Shown piece after piece: positions 23,042 through 30,703 of a stretch of DNA of 33,862 bases. Made by a program: the position numbers and the translations under genes. Source of the stretch: an uncultured Akkermansia sp. (GTDB lineage: Bacteria > Verrucomicrobiota > Verrucomicrobiia > Verrucomicrobiales > Akkermansiaceae); NCBI GenBank assembly GCA_900548895.1, contig URLZ01000027.1:1-33862 (forward strand), given 5' to 3'. The notes beneath the pieces are model-generated. The model saw only the letters and a list, made by a program, of their open reading frames with translations. It searched no databases and was not told the origin of the DNA. Numbering within the stretch: position 1 is the first letter of the stretch; each line of letters starts with the position of its first letter.

Positions 23042-24178
23042 ATGAAGCAGTATTATTACAGAGACACCGACGACTTGATTCGCGGGCCGGTCACCTTCGA
23101 GCAGCTCTCCGCCATGATGGTCGAGGGACTCGTGGACCCGACGACGCCCGTGGCGGAAGCCGGCGGCAGCACCTGGGTAGCCCTCGGCGGGCTGCTCAGC
23201 TACGGCCTGCATGCCCACGAGCTGCACACGGCCCTCTGGGAGGAGGAGGAGCCCCCGCCCGTCTGCCCCAAGTGTCGGCGGACTCTACCCCTTGTCAACG
23301 GCGGGCCCGGCCACCGCTGCCCGCACTGCGGCTTCCGCCTGGCCCCTTCGCACGGCGGGGTGTTGCCGAACTTTTTCTTTGTGCTGCGCAAGGCCTTCAC
23401 GCTGCGCGGGCGAACAACGCGGCGCGAGTTTGCCTTTTTTCAGATAGTCGTGGCGGCGCTCTCAGCCCTGCTGCTCTATCTGGGCTACGTCTGCCTGAGC
23501 CTCGGTCTCGGCGAGCAGGCGCGCGGGGAGGTCTCGCTGTGGTACGGGGTGGGCATCGGTTGCTTCGCCCTGCTGCTGATCTTCTGGCTGCTGATGGCCC
23601 TGCCGCAGTTTTCGCTCACCGTGCGCCGCCTGCACGATGTGAACCGCAGCGGCGTGTGGGTCTTTCTGCATGTGCTCTTCTCGACGCTCTTCGTTCTGAG
23701 CAGCGCCTACCTCGTCCTCTGCCTCGCCTTTCTCGTGGCGAAGGGAGCGGAGTATCGCTTCGAGGATCTGAGCAGTGAGTTTGACCACCCCGAGCTGATC
23801 GAGCCGCCGGACTGCTACGCGACGCATGCGCACCTCTGGTTCGACCGCATGCGCAACAGTGAGCGAGCGGAGACGGCCCGGCGCTTCATCGAGACGCTGC
23901 GCCCGCTCTACGATTTCGTGGATCGCACGAAGGGGCTCGAGTTTGACCGCAACCGCGAGCTGGAGCTGGCGGACACGTCTGACGGCCTCAAGATGATCAG
24001 CATTCTCGGCGAGTGGAAAAATGTGCCGCCCTACGGCATGAGGACGGCGCTGATCGTGAATCTGACCTGCATGACGCTGCTGCCTGTGCTGAGTCTGGTG
24101 CTGCTGGTGCTGGTGGTTTCCGAGGGGCAGCGCGGGGCCAACCGCTACGGCCCGGATCACAATTTGCCGCATACCTGA
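23042..24178 (+). CDS. Membrane protein with GYF_2, zinc-ribbon and DUF805 domains
   Basis: A 378-residue inner-membrane protein. Residues 1-55 (QYYYRDTDDLIRGPVTFEQLSAMM...STWVALGG) form a GYF_2-type domain, usually a protein-interaction module. Residues 75-96 form a zinc ribbon (CPKC...CPHC; Cys75, 78, 93, 96). From about 110 a DUF805 region follows, with LRGRTTRREFAFFQI, several hydrophobic helices (about 130-157, 168-190, 205-233) and the family hallmark VRRLHDVNRSGVWVFL. A soluble loop (about 235-335) is followed by a last transmembrane helix (CMTLLPVLSLVLLVLVV). DUF805 proteins are of unknown function. The start follows a strong promoter; the frame is open far upstream, but that part is untranslated. 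Coding strand is G-rich. Confidence 0.88.
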   Translation: MKQYYYRDTDDLIRGPVTFEQLSAMMVEGLVDPTTPVAEAGGSTWVALGGLLSYGLHAHELHTALWEEEEPPPVCPKCRRTLPLVNGGPGHRCPHCGFRLAPSHGGVLPNFFFVLRKAFTLRGRTTRREFAFFQIVVAALSALLLYLGYVCLSLGLGEQARGEVSLWYGVGIGCFALLLIFWLLMALPQFSLTVRRLHDVNRSGVWVFLHVLFSTLFVLSSAYLVLCLAFLVAKGAEYRFEDLSSEFDHPELIEPPDCYATHAHLWFDRMRNSERAETARRFIETLRPLYDFVDRTKGLEFDRNRELELADTSDGLKMISILGEWKNVPPYGMRTALIVNLTCMTLLPVLSLVLLVLVVSEGQRGANRYGPDHNLPHT

Positions 24179-24311
24179 TGAGATGCGGCGGGTTCAGCCG
24201 AGCGGAGCAGGACGGTGCGCCGGGGTGTTTTTCAACGGAGTGATCCGGCATCAGTGGCCCGGCTGCTCAGCCTTCGACGCGCGATGCCGGTGCCGCCTGA
24301 ACTTTGACAAA

Positions 24312-24327
24312 TGTTCCACGTGAAGCA
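24312..24327. other. Degenerate parS site 4, abutting the miaA start
   Basis: TGTTCCACGTGAAGCA matches the B. subtilis parS consensus at 14 of 16 positions and combines one half of the local form with one half of the classical form. It ends at the base immediately before the miaA ATG, so bound ParB would cover the start region. Confidence 0.5.
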
Positions 24328-25308
24328 ATGGAGAGCCTGAAACCTATCTTTATTCTCGGCCCGACCGGCAGCGGCAAGAGCGCACTGGCGGTGCGTCTGG
24401 CGGAGCTGCTGGGCGATGCGGAGATCGTGAGCGCGGACGCGTATCAGGTGTACCGCGGGATGGAGATTCTGACGGCGGCCCCGACGGCGGAGGAGCTGCG
24501 CCGGGTGCCACATCACCTCGTGAGCTGCCTGTCGCCCGCCGAGTCTCAGGACGCGGCGATGCACGCGCGCCGGGCTCAGGCTTGCCTGAGCGAGATCGCG
24601 GCGCGGGGCAAGCGGGCGATTGTGACGGGTGGCTCGGGGCTGTACGTGAAGTTTATTTCGCACGGTATCTCTCCGGCGCCGCCTTCGGATCCGGAGCTGC
24701 GGGCGAAGCTGAGTGCGCTGCCGCCGGAGGAGCTGGTGCGGCGCTTGCAGGAGCTCGATCCGGAGGGGGCGGCGATGACGCCTCTGCAAAATCCGCGCTA
24801 TGTCTGCCGCAATCTGGAGATTGTGATGCTCGGGGGACGCCCGCTTTCGCATTGGCGCCGGAATTGGGAGGTGGAGCCCGCCGGGCCGGGTTTCTGCGTG
24901 CAGCGCGAGACGGCGGATGCCGATGCGCGCACGGAGCGCCGGGCGCGGGCGATGCTGCGCGGCGGTGTGCTCGAGGAGCTGCGCGCTCTGGGTGATCTGC
25001 ACGCGCTGTCGCCGACGGCGCGCAAGACGCTGGGGCTCTCGGAGCTCGCGACGTATCTCGCGGCGCGGGAGCCGGAGCGGCGCCCGCTGCTGGAGCCCTG
25101 TCTGCCGCCGGAGGACGCGCCGGGCCGCGAGCTCTGCGTAGCGGATCCGGCGGCGGCGCTGGCGCTGGTGACGCGGCGCTACGCGAAGCGGCAGCGCAGC
25201 TGGCTGCGGCGCGAGACCTGGCTGCACCCTTTGCCGGTGGCGGCGGGTGATTCGCTCGAGGCGCTGGCGGAGCGGGTGGCGGCGCAGTTGGCGGCGTCCG
25301 GCTGTTGA
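24328..25308 (+). CDS. miaA: tRNA dimethylallyltransferase
   Basis: A 326-residue enzyme that transfers an isopentenyl group to N6 of A37 in tRNAs reading UNN codons. The P-loop GPTGSGKSALAVRLAELLGD (11-30) is followed by IVSADAYQVYRGMEILTAAP (the family's DSxQVY region with Ala for the middle residue), PHHLVSCLSPAES, the GGSGLYVKFI motif that contributes to substrate binding, and in the C-terminal part QNPRYVCRNLEI. The final ~30 residues (VTRRYAKRQRSWLRRETWL) are the tRNA-binding RYAKRQ-WLR motif typical of MiaA. The ATG at 24328 is the normal family start; a TTG eight codons upstream would read through the parS-like site. TTGACA occurs at 24304 but I see no matching -10 before the gene. 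Confidence 0.95.
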   Translation: MESLKPIFILGPTGSGKSALAVRLAELLGDAEIVSADAYQVYRGMEILTAAPTAEELRRVPHHLVSCLSPAESQDAAMHARRAQACLSEIAARGKRAIVTGGSGLYVKFISHGISPAPPSDPELRAKLSALPPEELVRRLQELDPEGAAMTPLQNPRYVCRNLEIVMLGGRPLSHWRRNWEVEPAGPGFCVQRETADADARTERRARAMLRGGVLEELRALGDLHALSPTARKTLGLSELATYLAAREPERRPLLEPCLPPEDAPGRELCVADPAAALALVTRRYAKRQRSWLRRETWLHPLPVAAGDSLEALAERVAAQLAASGC

Positions 25309-25602
25309 GGGCTGCGCGCCGGAGCCATCGCCGGGCCCGCGCGCTCGGTGGTGTGCATGCGGGTAGGCGGCCGCTTTCTGCCGGAAGCCTGAGTGGGGCC
25401 ACAGGGTGCCTGTGTTCGGTGCCGCCCGCGCTGCGCGATGCTGTCCGGTCCGGGGGCTGTGGGCCCGTGCAGCCCGTGGGGCCCGCGCAGTACGCGGAGA
25501 CGTGGGGACGTGTGCCGCGCCCGCGGACGCAGAAGGCGCCCGCTGCCGTCGGGCAGGAGCGCCTCAGAGATGTGTCGTGCGTCTCGCTCCGGCAGGCCGG
25601 GT
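25309..25602. other. Convergent intergenic region, nothing certain
   Basis: These 294 bases separate the convergent ends of miaA and rph. A GC-rich hairpin around 25525-25556 (AGGCGC...GCGCCT with an inner GCCCG/CGGGC) may serve as a shared terminator, but no good T-run follows on either strand. No gene is supported. Confidence 0.4.
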
Positions 25603-26382
25603 TCAGCGGGCCGCGAAGAAGTCGCGCAGGGAGGCGACGTCGCCGTCAGAGACGGCGTCCGCGCGCGCGATGGCCTCTTTTTGGGCCTTCGTGATGGCGG
25701 CGATGCCCTTGGAGGCGAGGGCGAGCATTTGCGCCATTTCATCGGCGGTGAAGACGGCCTCTTCGCCGCTGCCCTGCACCTCGACGTATTCGCCGGCTTC
25801 GGTCATGACGATGTTCATGTCCACCTCGGCGTCGCGGTCCTCCACGTAGCAGAGGTCGAGCAGGGGCTCGCCGCGCAGCTTGCCGACGGAGACGGCGGAG
25901 ACGAGTTTGAGCATCGGGTTTTCCGTGATGCTGCCGCGGGCCATGAGGCGCTTCATGGCGATGGCGAGGGCGATGGCCGCGCCGGTGATGCTGGCGGTGC
26001 GGGTGCCGCCGTCGGCCTGAAGGACGTCACAGTCGATGTAGACAGTGCGCTCGCCGAGGGCCTCGAGGTTCATGACGGCGCGCAGCGAGCGGCCGATGAG
26101 GCGCTGGATTTCGACGGAGCGCCCGTCCTGCTTGCCCGCGCTGTCGCGGCGCTTGCGCTCGGCGGTGGAGTAGGGCAGCATCGCGTATTCGGCGGTGAGC
26201 CAGCCGCCGGGCACGCGCTGGCTCTTCATCCAGCGCGGGACGTCCTCTTCGATGCTCACGGCGCAGATGACGCGCGTGTTGCCGAAGCAGCTGAGGACGG
26301 AGGCCAGGGCGTTGGGGGCAACGTCGGTGATGAATTCAAGGGGGCGAAGCCCGTCGACGGGGCGTTGATTCAAGCGTTCCAT
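25603..26382 (-). CDS. rph: Ribonuclease PH
   Basis: A 259-residue phosphorolytic 3'-5' exoribonuclease that trims tRNA 3' ends. It contains FGNTRVICAVSIEEDVPRWMKSQRVPGGWLTAEYAMLPYSTAERKRRD, the phosphate/RNA-binding SVEIQRLIGRSLRAVMN, the catalytic-site IDCDVLQADGGTRTASITGAAIAL, and LDLCYVEDRDAEVDMNIVMT carrying the family's DxxAEVDxN acidic residues. Length is near the family norm of about 240-260. The ATG at 26382 lies only 6 nt behind a promoter -10, so the message should be leaderless. It is divergent from the rhodanese gene, whose own promoter is about 120 bp away. Confidence 0.96.
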   Translation of the reverse strand: MERLNQRPVDGLRPLEFITDVAPNALASVLSCFGNTRVICAVSIEEDVPRWMKSQRVPGGWLTAEYAMLPYSTAERKRRDSAGKQDGRSVEIQRLIGRSLRAVMNLEALGERTVYIDCDVLQADGGTRTASITGAAIALAIAMKRLMARGSITENPMLKLVSAVSVGKLRGEPLLDLCYVEDRDAEVDMNIVMTEAGEYVEVQGSGEEAVFTADEMAQMLALASKGIAAITKAQKEAIARADAVSDGDVASLRDFFAAR

Positions 26383-26388
26383 GTCTTT

Positions 26389-26417
26389 TGTATAACACAG
26401 CAGTGCGGCGCTGGCAA
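26389..26417 (-). promoter_or_regulatory. Promoter of rph, leaderless
   Basis: Minus strand: TTGCCA (about 26412-26417), 17 bp, TATACA (about 26389-26394) with TGT extended -10, 6 nt before the ATG. Transcription would begin at or within one base of the start codon. Confidence 0.75.
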
Positions 26418-26501
26418 TCCTAAAGTGAGGGTCGGCGCGTTGCCGGGTTCGCAGGTTTTGTTTCGTATTGCTTTCTGCGGCGCGGATGGCTTGCGGGAGG
26501 A

Positions 26502-26530
26502 TTGACAGCGAGCGGGGCTTGTGGTAGAAG
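26502..26530 (+). promoter_or_regulatory. Promoter of the rhodanese gene, leaderless
   Basis: TTGACA (26502-26507), 17 bp, TAGAAG (26525-26530), 6 nt before the ATG at 26537. Confidence 0.75.
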
Positions 26531-26536
26531 GGTGGT

Positions 26537-27031
26537 ATGCAGATGGTCTCTCCGGATGGTTTTCGGCAGTTTGTGCGCCTCGGTTTGCTGATGGTGCCGC
26601 TGGCGCTGGCTCTTTACTGGGCGGATGAGTGGTTTTTTGCACCCGGCCGTCTGCCGGCCTGCGTGCAGGAGAATGTGCCGGAGGGCCACCTTTGCCCGGA
26701 TATGCTGCTGACGCTGCCGCCTTCAGCGACGGTGGTGTGGATCGATGCGCGCAGCGAGAGCGATTTTGAGGTGCGGCATCTGGAGCTGAAGGGCAATGAT
26801 ATGTTCCCGGTGCGGCCCGGGGAACAGAAGCAGGAGTTGCTGGACCGCGCCGTGGCGCGCTTGACGGAGTTGGGGCCGGAGGATCGCGTGGTGGTGTTTT
26901 GCAGCGGCGGTTGCAGCTCGTCGGAGGAGATCGCCGCTGATTTGCGCGAGCTCGGACTCGAGGCGCCGGTCTACGTGCTGGAGGGCGGCTGGGAGGCGCT
27001 GCGCGATCGCCCCGATTTGCTGCGCGAGTGA
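26537..27031 (+). CDS. Membrane-anchored rhodanese-like protein
   Basis: A 164-residue protein with one N-terminal membrane segment (LGLLMVPLALALYWA, about 15-29) and a rhodanese domain. The domain shows VVWIDARSESDFEVRHLELKGNDMF (strand plus the usual D-R-x-x-x-E-F/Y region) and the active-site loop VVVFCSGGCSSSEEIAADL with candidate sulfur-carrying Cys122. It ends in VYVLEGGWEAL, the common rhodanese closing motif. Such domains shuttle persulfide sulfur; which side of the membrane this one faces is not certain, though the N-terminal anchor without many flanking positives is compatible with a periplasmic domain. Monocistronic, with a strong leaderless promoter. Confidence 0.88.
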   Translation: MQMVSPDGFRQFVRLGLLMVPLALALYWADEWFFAPGRLPACVQENVPEGHLCPDMLLTLPPSATVVWIDARSESDFEVRHLELKGNDMFPVRPGEQKQELLDRAVARLTELGPEDRVVVFCSGGCSSSEEIAADLRELGLEAPVYVLEGGWEALRDRPDLLRE

Positions 27032-27188
27032 TGGGGGCTCTGCCGTGCCGCCCTGCGGCCGAGCAGTGACGACCGGAGCTGTGTCAGATGGGTTGCGTGG
27101 AGGGCGTCGCCGCTGCGCTGCCATGCCGCTCGATGAAGGCGTTGCGACGGGTGCTGCGTCTGCAGTCCCCTTGGCGTGAGACGCGAAA

Positions 27189-27215
27189 GCACCCTGCCGC
27201 CATGCGACAGGGTGC
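27189..27215. terminator. Bidirectional hairpin between convergent genes
   Basis: GCACCCTG (27189-27196) and CAGGGTGC (27208-27215) form a perfect 8-bp stem with an 11-nt loop between the rhodanese gene (+) and the DUF6941-like gene (-). Plus strand continues CACGCTGTTTTC; minus strand continues TTTCGCG. Confidence 0.6.
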
Positions 27216-27277
27216 CACGCTGTTTTCTGGTTGACCGGGGCACTTCCGCTCGGTCCGTGAGCCCGGAAGGGAGGAGA

Positions 27278-27700
27278 TCAGGCCTGCTGCTGCGGAGCCG
27301 GCTGAGCGAGCACGAGGCGAAGCGGCGTGCTGGCCAGCACCTCGCCGTCGAGCGTCACGTCGATGCAGTAGTTGCCGGACTTCTCGAACTTGAGGCCCTG
27401 GAAGTTCATGATGAGGTTGCGCGTCAGGAAGGTGGCACCCTCGGGCAGGGCGACCGCCAGATCGCCGACGATCGGCATGTGCTCCTTGTCGAGGGGCGTG
27501 CCGTCCTCATCGACGATGGAGATACCCAGCTTGTGGTTGCCGGCATCCTCAGGCGTGAGGCAGAGGCGCAGGGCCAGAGAGCAGGCCGGGTGAATCACGG
27601 GGAACTGACGGGCGAAGAGAGTATCGAAGGCGCCCTGAATGCAGAGCTTGCCCTGATAGTCGGCGGCGTAGTCACAAAGGACTGCAACTTGAATATCCAT
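27278..27700 (-). CDS. Small conserved-type protein, DUF6941-like
   Basis: A 140-residue soluble protein starting MDIQVAVLCDYAADYQGKLCIQGAFDTLFARQFPVIHPACSLALRL and ending with FEKSGNYCIDVTLDGEVLASTPLRLVL. The pattern of alternating strands and the phrase GNYCIDVTLDGEVLASTPL suggest a single beta-sandwich domain. I associate the opening motif with the DUF6941 group of unknown function, but from memory and without a search. No signal peptide or membrane segment. The C-terminus is a short Gln/Pro/Ala tail. It has a candidate promoter with a leader of about 50 nt, one of the few longer leaders in the window. It is single, with a hairpin behind it. Confidence 0.8.
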   Translation of the reverse strand: MDIQVAVLCDYAADYQGKLCIQGAFDTLFARQFPVIHPACSLALRLCLTPEDAGNHKLGISIVDEDGTPLDKEHMPIVGDLAVALPEGATFLTRNLIMNFQGLKFEKSGNYCIDVTLDGEVLASTPLRLVLAQPAPQQQA

Positions 27701-27757
27701 GGTTTGATGTAAGATGAATGATTGGGGCCCGCCGGACGGGCGGGCGACGCTTCCACC

Positions 27758-27785
27758 TTTCTACCATTTTTGGAGGAGAATGCAA
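27758..27785 (-). promoter_or_regulatory. Possible promoter of the DUF6941-like gene
   Basis: Minus strand: TTGCAT (27780-27785), 16 bp, TAGAAA (27758-27763). It implies a leader of about 50 nt. Confidence 0.4.
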
Positions 27786-27893
27786 GCTTAAAGTTTCACA
27801 AAGTTCGTCATACGTGCCTGAAAAAAATACAGAGAGCGCATCGTGAGAGCGGAGAAGAGGCTGCGTCGATTTGTTGCAAGGTGCCTGCTCTTC

Positions 27894-29045
27894 TCATTTG
27901 AGCACGCGGCCGATCTGGCGGTTGGCGGCAATAACAATGGGGATGGATGAGATGAGGACGCAGGCGAGGAGCGAGGAGGCGATGAGCTCGATTTCAGGGC
28001 GAATTTCCGCGAGGCTGAGCCGGGCGTTGTCGATTTTGAAAAATTGGCGGATGATGATGCCCTGGCTCTCCATGAAGACCCAGAGGGCGGCGCCGAAGGC
28101 GGCGGTAACGAGAACGAGGTTTTCGATGATGTAGGCGCCCACGAGCATAATGGGGTGGATGCCGAAGCTCTTCATGAGCGTGTAGATGTATTCGTTTTGC
28201 CGGTACTCCATGCCGGCCAGCGCGGTGAGCAGGATGCCGACGATGGCGGCGATGCCGCCGCAGAAAGCGAGGCGGCACTGCATCTGGTTGCTGAGCACAG
28301 CGTCCATGCGGCTGATGACGGAGGCGGCGGAGATAACGTTGCTGCTGCCGCCCTCCAGCGTCATGTAGCGGTTGAGGAAGCGCTCGACGCGGGTGATGTC
28401 TTCGGCGCCGCGGAGGTTCGGGATGATGACGATGATGCTGCTCATGCTGGCCTCGTAGGTCGTTCCGGCGAGGCTGTCGGGCGGCACGACGACCGCACCG
28501 CCGCTCAGCAGGCGCAGCAGCGGGTGATTGTCCGGCAGGTGGCGCACCATGACGTCGCGGTAGATGATGTCGCCGCCCGTCCTGATGCCGATGGTGCAGG
28601 GCCCGGCGGGAACCTTGGGCTTGGCGGTGCCGGTGAGCAGCACGGGGCCGCCGTCCGGGGCGAGCAAGGGGGCAAACTGAGAGCTGCGCGCGAAGTCGTA
28701 GCTGACGAGGGAGCAGGTCTTGCGCTCGGGCAGCGTGACGCTGCCCATCATGTTGACGGCCCAGGAGTCGGCGCCGAGCTGCTCGCGGATTTCATGGCGC
28801 GTGGGCAGCGAGCAGGGATGCTCGCGGTTGTGGATGAGGTTGGCGACGACGAGGTTGCCGCCCTGGCTGAGCAGCTGCTGGCGGACGGTTTTGGCGATCA
28901 GCACGTAGTTGCCGAGGAAAAAGAGGGCGCAGAGGGTCAGGAAGAAGACGACGAGGATGCGCGCGAGCGGGCTTGAGAGGCGCGAGCACCAGCGATGCAG
29001 CGTGTCCTTAGCGAGATACAGGCTTGTCAAAATCCAAGATATCAT
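27894..29045 (-). CDS. FtsX-like ABC transporter permease
   Basis: A 383-residue inner-membrane permease of the MacB/LolC/FtsX type. One N-terminal helix (LARILVVFFLTLCALFFLGNYVLIA, about 27-51) is followed by a large periplasmic domain (about 55-260) and three C-terminal helices (LAFCGGIAAIVGILLTALAGMEY; PIMLVGAYIIENLVLVTAAFGAALW; IELIASSLLACVLISSIPIVIAANR). EYRQNEYIYTLMKSFGIHP between the second and third helices corresponds to the coupling segment (R..E....K..G) that contacts the ATPase. Its start overlaps the end of the ATPase gene by 38 nt, implying tight co-translation. Together with the ATPase and the adaptor it should form a tripartite mechanotransmission-type exporter or lipoprotein-handling system; substrate unknown. 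Confidence 0.9.
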   Translation of the reverse strand: MISWILTSLYLAKDTLHRWCSRLSSPLARILVVFFLTLCALFFLGNYVLIAKTVRQQLLSQGGNLVVANLIHNREHPCSLPTRHEIREQLGADSWAVNMMGSVTLPERKTCSLVSYDFARSSQFAPLLAPDGGPVLLTGTAKPKVPAGPCTIGIRTGGDIIYRDVMVRHLPDNHPLLRLLSGGAVVVPPDSLAGTTYEASMSSIIVIIPNLRGAEDITRVERFLNRYMTLEGGSSNVISAASVISRMDAVLSNQMQCRLAFCGGIAAIVGILLTALAGMEYRQNEYIYTLMKSFGIHPIMLVGAYIIENLVLVTAAFGAALWVFMESQGIIIRQFFKIDNARLSLAEIRPEIELIASSLLACVLISSIPIVIAANRQIGRVLK

Positions 29046-29658
29046 GGCCTAGGTCCAAGAGGCGGCTGTCGTGCGTGCTGATGATGCAGATGCGCTCGGC
29101 GGCGTCTTGCTCAACGAGCTCGCAGATGATGCGCGTGTTTTCATCGTCCAAGCCCGAGGTGGGCTCGTCGAGCAGGACGATGGGGGTGTTCTTCATGAGG
29201 GTGCGGGCCAGCGCGGCGCGCTGCATCTGGCCGCCGGAGAGCTTGTCGGCCCGGCGGTGGCGCAGCGCGTCGATGCCGAGCTGCTCGAGCAGGCGGCGGC
29301 AGCGCGGCACCCACTCTCGCTTGGGCATGGCGGCCATTTCCGCCGCCAGTTGCAGATTGCGCTCCACGCTCATGAGAGGCAGCAGATTGATGCCCTGAAA
29401 CATGTAGGAGCACTCGACGCGGCGGTAGTAGCGACCGGTGACGCGGTGCCCGCTCGGCGCGATGATGCGCCCGCTGTCCGCCTTGAGGTAGCCGGCCAGC
29501 AGCTTGAGCAGCGTCGTCTTGCCCGAGCCCGAGTATCCCTTGAGCAGGGTGATGCCGGGCTTGAAGCTGTAGCTGAAGTCGGTGAGAACGCGGTGTTGGC
29601 GATCGTAGCCGAAACAGAGCTTTTCACAGCGCAGTTCCTGTCCGCGGGGGGCAGCCAT
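29008..29658 (-). CDS. ABC transporter ATP-binding protein (LolD/MacB-type)
   Basis: A 216-residue single nucleotide-binding domain. Walker A GYSGSGKTT (41-49), Q-loop YMFQGINLLP (Gln88), signature LSGGQMQRAALARTL (140-154), Walker B IVLLDEPTSGLDD (160-172) with catalytic Glu165, and switch His196 in ISTHDSR. All catalytic residues are present. The size and signature are those of LolD/FtsE/MacB-type ATPases that drive FtsX-like permeases. The gene begins 15 nt after the adaptor gene and overlaps the permease gene, so the three form one unit. Confidence 0.95.
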   Translation of the reverse strand: MAAPRGQELRCEKLCFGYDRQHRVLTDFSYSFKPGITLLKGYSGSGKTTLLKLLAGYLKADSGRIIAPSGHRVTGRYYRRVECSYMFQGINLLPLMSVERNLQLAAEMAAMPKREWVPRCRRLLEQLGIDALRHRRADKLSGGQMQRAALARTLMKNTPIVLLDEPTSGLDDENTRIICELVEQDAAERICIISTHDSRLLDLGHDILDFDKPVSR

Positions 29659-29673
29659 GAGAGGGGGAGATCG

Positions 29674-30699
29674 TCAGCGTTTCCGCAGGATGACTTCGCG
29701 CTCGGTGATGAGCAAAATGGTGCAGTCGGGCCGCACGCGCTCGATGAGCTCCTCCCAGCTGCTGCAGGTCTCGGCCTCGGGGAGGGTGGAGAGTTCCGTC
29801 TTGCTGAGCCTCAGGGCGCCGTCGCCGGCCTCGTAGAAGAGGTGGGCGCGGGCATTGCTGCCGAGCATGCGGAAGGCCTCGTCGTGAAAGTCCTCGGGCA
29901 GGCGGAAGTAATAGACGAGCATGTCCGCCCCGCTGTTGCTGCGCTCGACGCGCCGGTGGCTGAAGGGGGCGCTGATGCTGCGCCCCTCGGGCAGTCGGAG
30001 CTCGGCGCTGAAGGCCTCATCCTTGAGGGTGGAGAGCTCGGCACTGCTGATGGAGAGGGTGATGTAGAAGGCGGAGTCGTCGCAGACGGTAGCGAAGCTC
30101 TGGACGTTGGTGCCCGTGTGCTCGTAGGGGGCCGCCGGGTCCTCGGGCAGGCTGACGTTGTATTGCAGGCGGCCGTCGAAGGGCATGCGCAGGGTGAGCT
30201 GGTCGTGCTTGCGGTCAAATTCGCTGCGCTTGCGCCGCTCCAGGCTCTCCAGCTCGCGCTTCAGCAGGTCAATGCGGTCATTGACGTCGCGCAGGCCCTC
30301 CTCCGTGGGCTCCTCGTTCGTTTCGCCGAGGAGGTCGGTGGCGTATTTGCGCTCCTCCTTGCTCAGGTCGAGGTAAAAGCGGATGCGCTTGCGCTGCTGC
30401 TCCAGCTTGCGGATCTCGTCGCGGGTGTTGAGGCGCTCGCGGCGGATGCCCAGCTCGAGCTCCTCCTCCTCCTGAGCCGTTTCCTCCTTGTTGAGGATGG
30501 CGATGACGTCGCCCTTCTTCAGATGGCTATCGTCTGCGGCGCGATCGGTGACGGTGCCGCGCTCGGGCAGGTTGATGACGGCCACCTGTTCGGGGACGAT
30601 TTTGGCCGCGTACTGGCCGAGGTCGACGGGCTCTGCCGCCAGCGGCAAAACCGCCGCCGGCAGAGCGAAGCTCAAAAGCGTGGGCAGAAGCGAGCGCAT
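29674..30699 (-). CDS. Periplasmic adaptor (membrane fusion-like) protein of the ABC exporter
   Basis: A 341-residue exported protein: signal peptide MRSLLPTLLSFALPAAVLPLAAEP, then a first half-lipoyl-like segment with LKKGDVIAILNKEE, a long charged coiled coil (about 70-170, ELELGIRRERLNTRDEIRKLEQQRKRI to LLKRELESLERRKRSEFDRK), then LTLRMPFDGRLQYNV, the returning lipoyl half (the family's I.APF.G motif is read here as MPFDGRL), and a beta-barrel-like region. That order (lipoyl half, hairpin, lipoyl half, barrel) is the HlyD/MacA layout, although overall similarity looks distant. It lies 4 nt after ybaB and 15 nt before the ATPase gene. The adaptor would bridge the permease to an outer-membrane channel, which is not encoded nearby. 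Confidence 0.8.
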   Translation of the reverse strand: MRSLLPTLLSFALPAAVLPLAAEPVDLGQYAAKIVPEQVAVINLPERGTVTDRAADDSHLKKGDVIAILNKEETAQEEEELELGIRRERLNTRDEIRKLEQQRKRIRFYLDLSKEERKYATDLLGETNEEPTEEGLRDVNDRIDLLKRELESLERRKRSEFDRKHDQLTLRMPFDGRLQYNVSLPEDPAAPYEHTGTNVQSFATVCDDSAFYITLSISSAELSTLKDEAFSAELRLPEGRSISAPFSHRRVERSNSGADMLVYYFRLPEDFHDEAFRMLGSNARAHLFYEAGDGALRLSKTELSTLPEAETCSSWEELIERVRPDCTILLITEREVILRKR

Positions 30700-30703
30700 G
30701 GGC

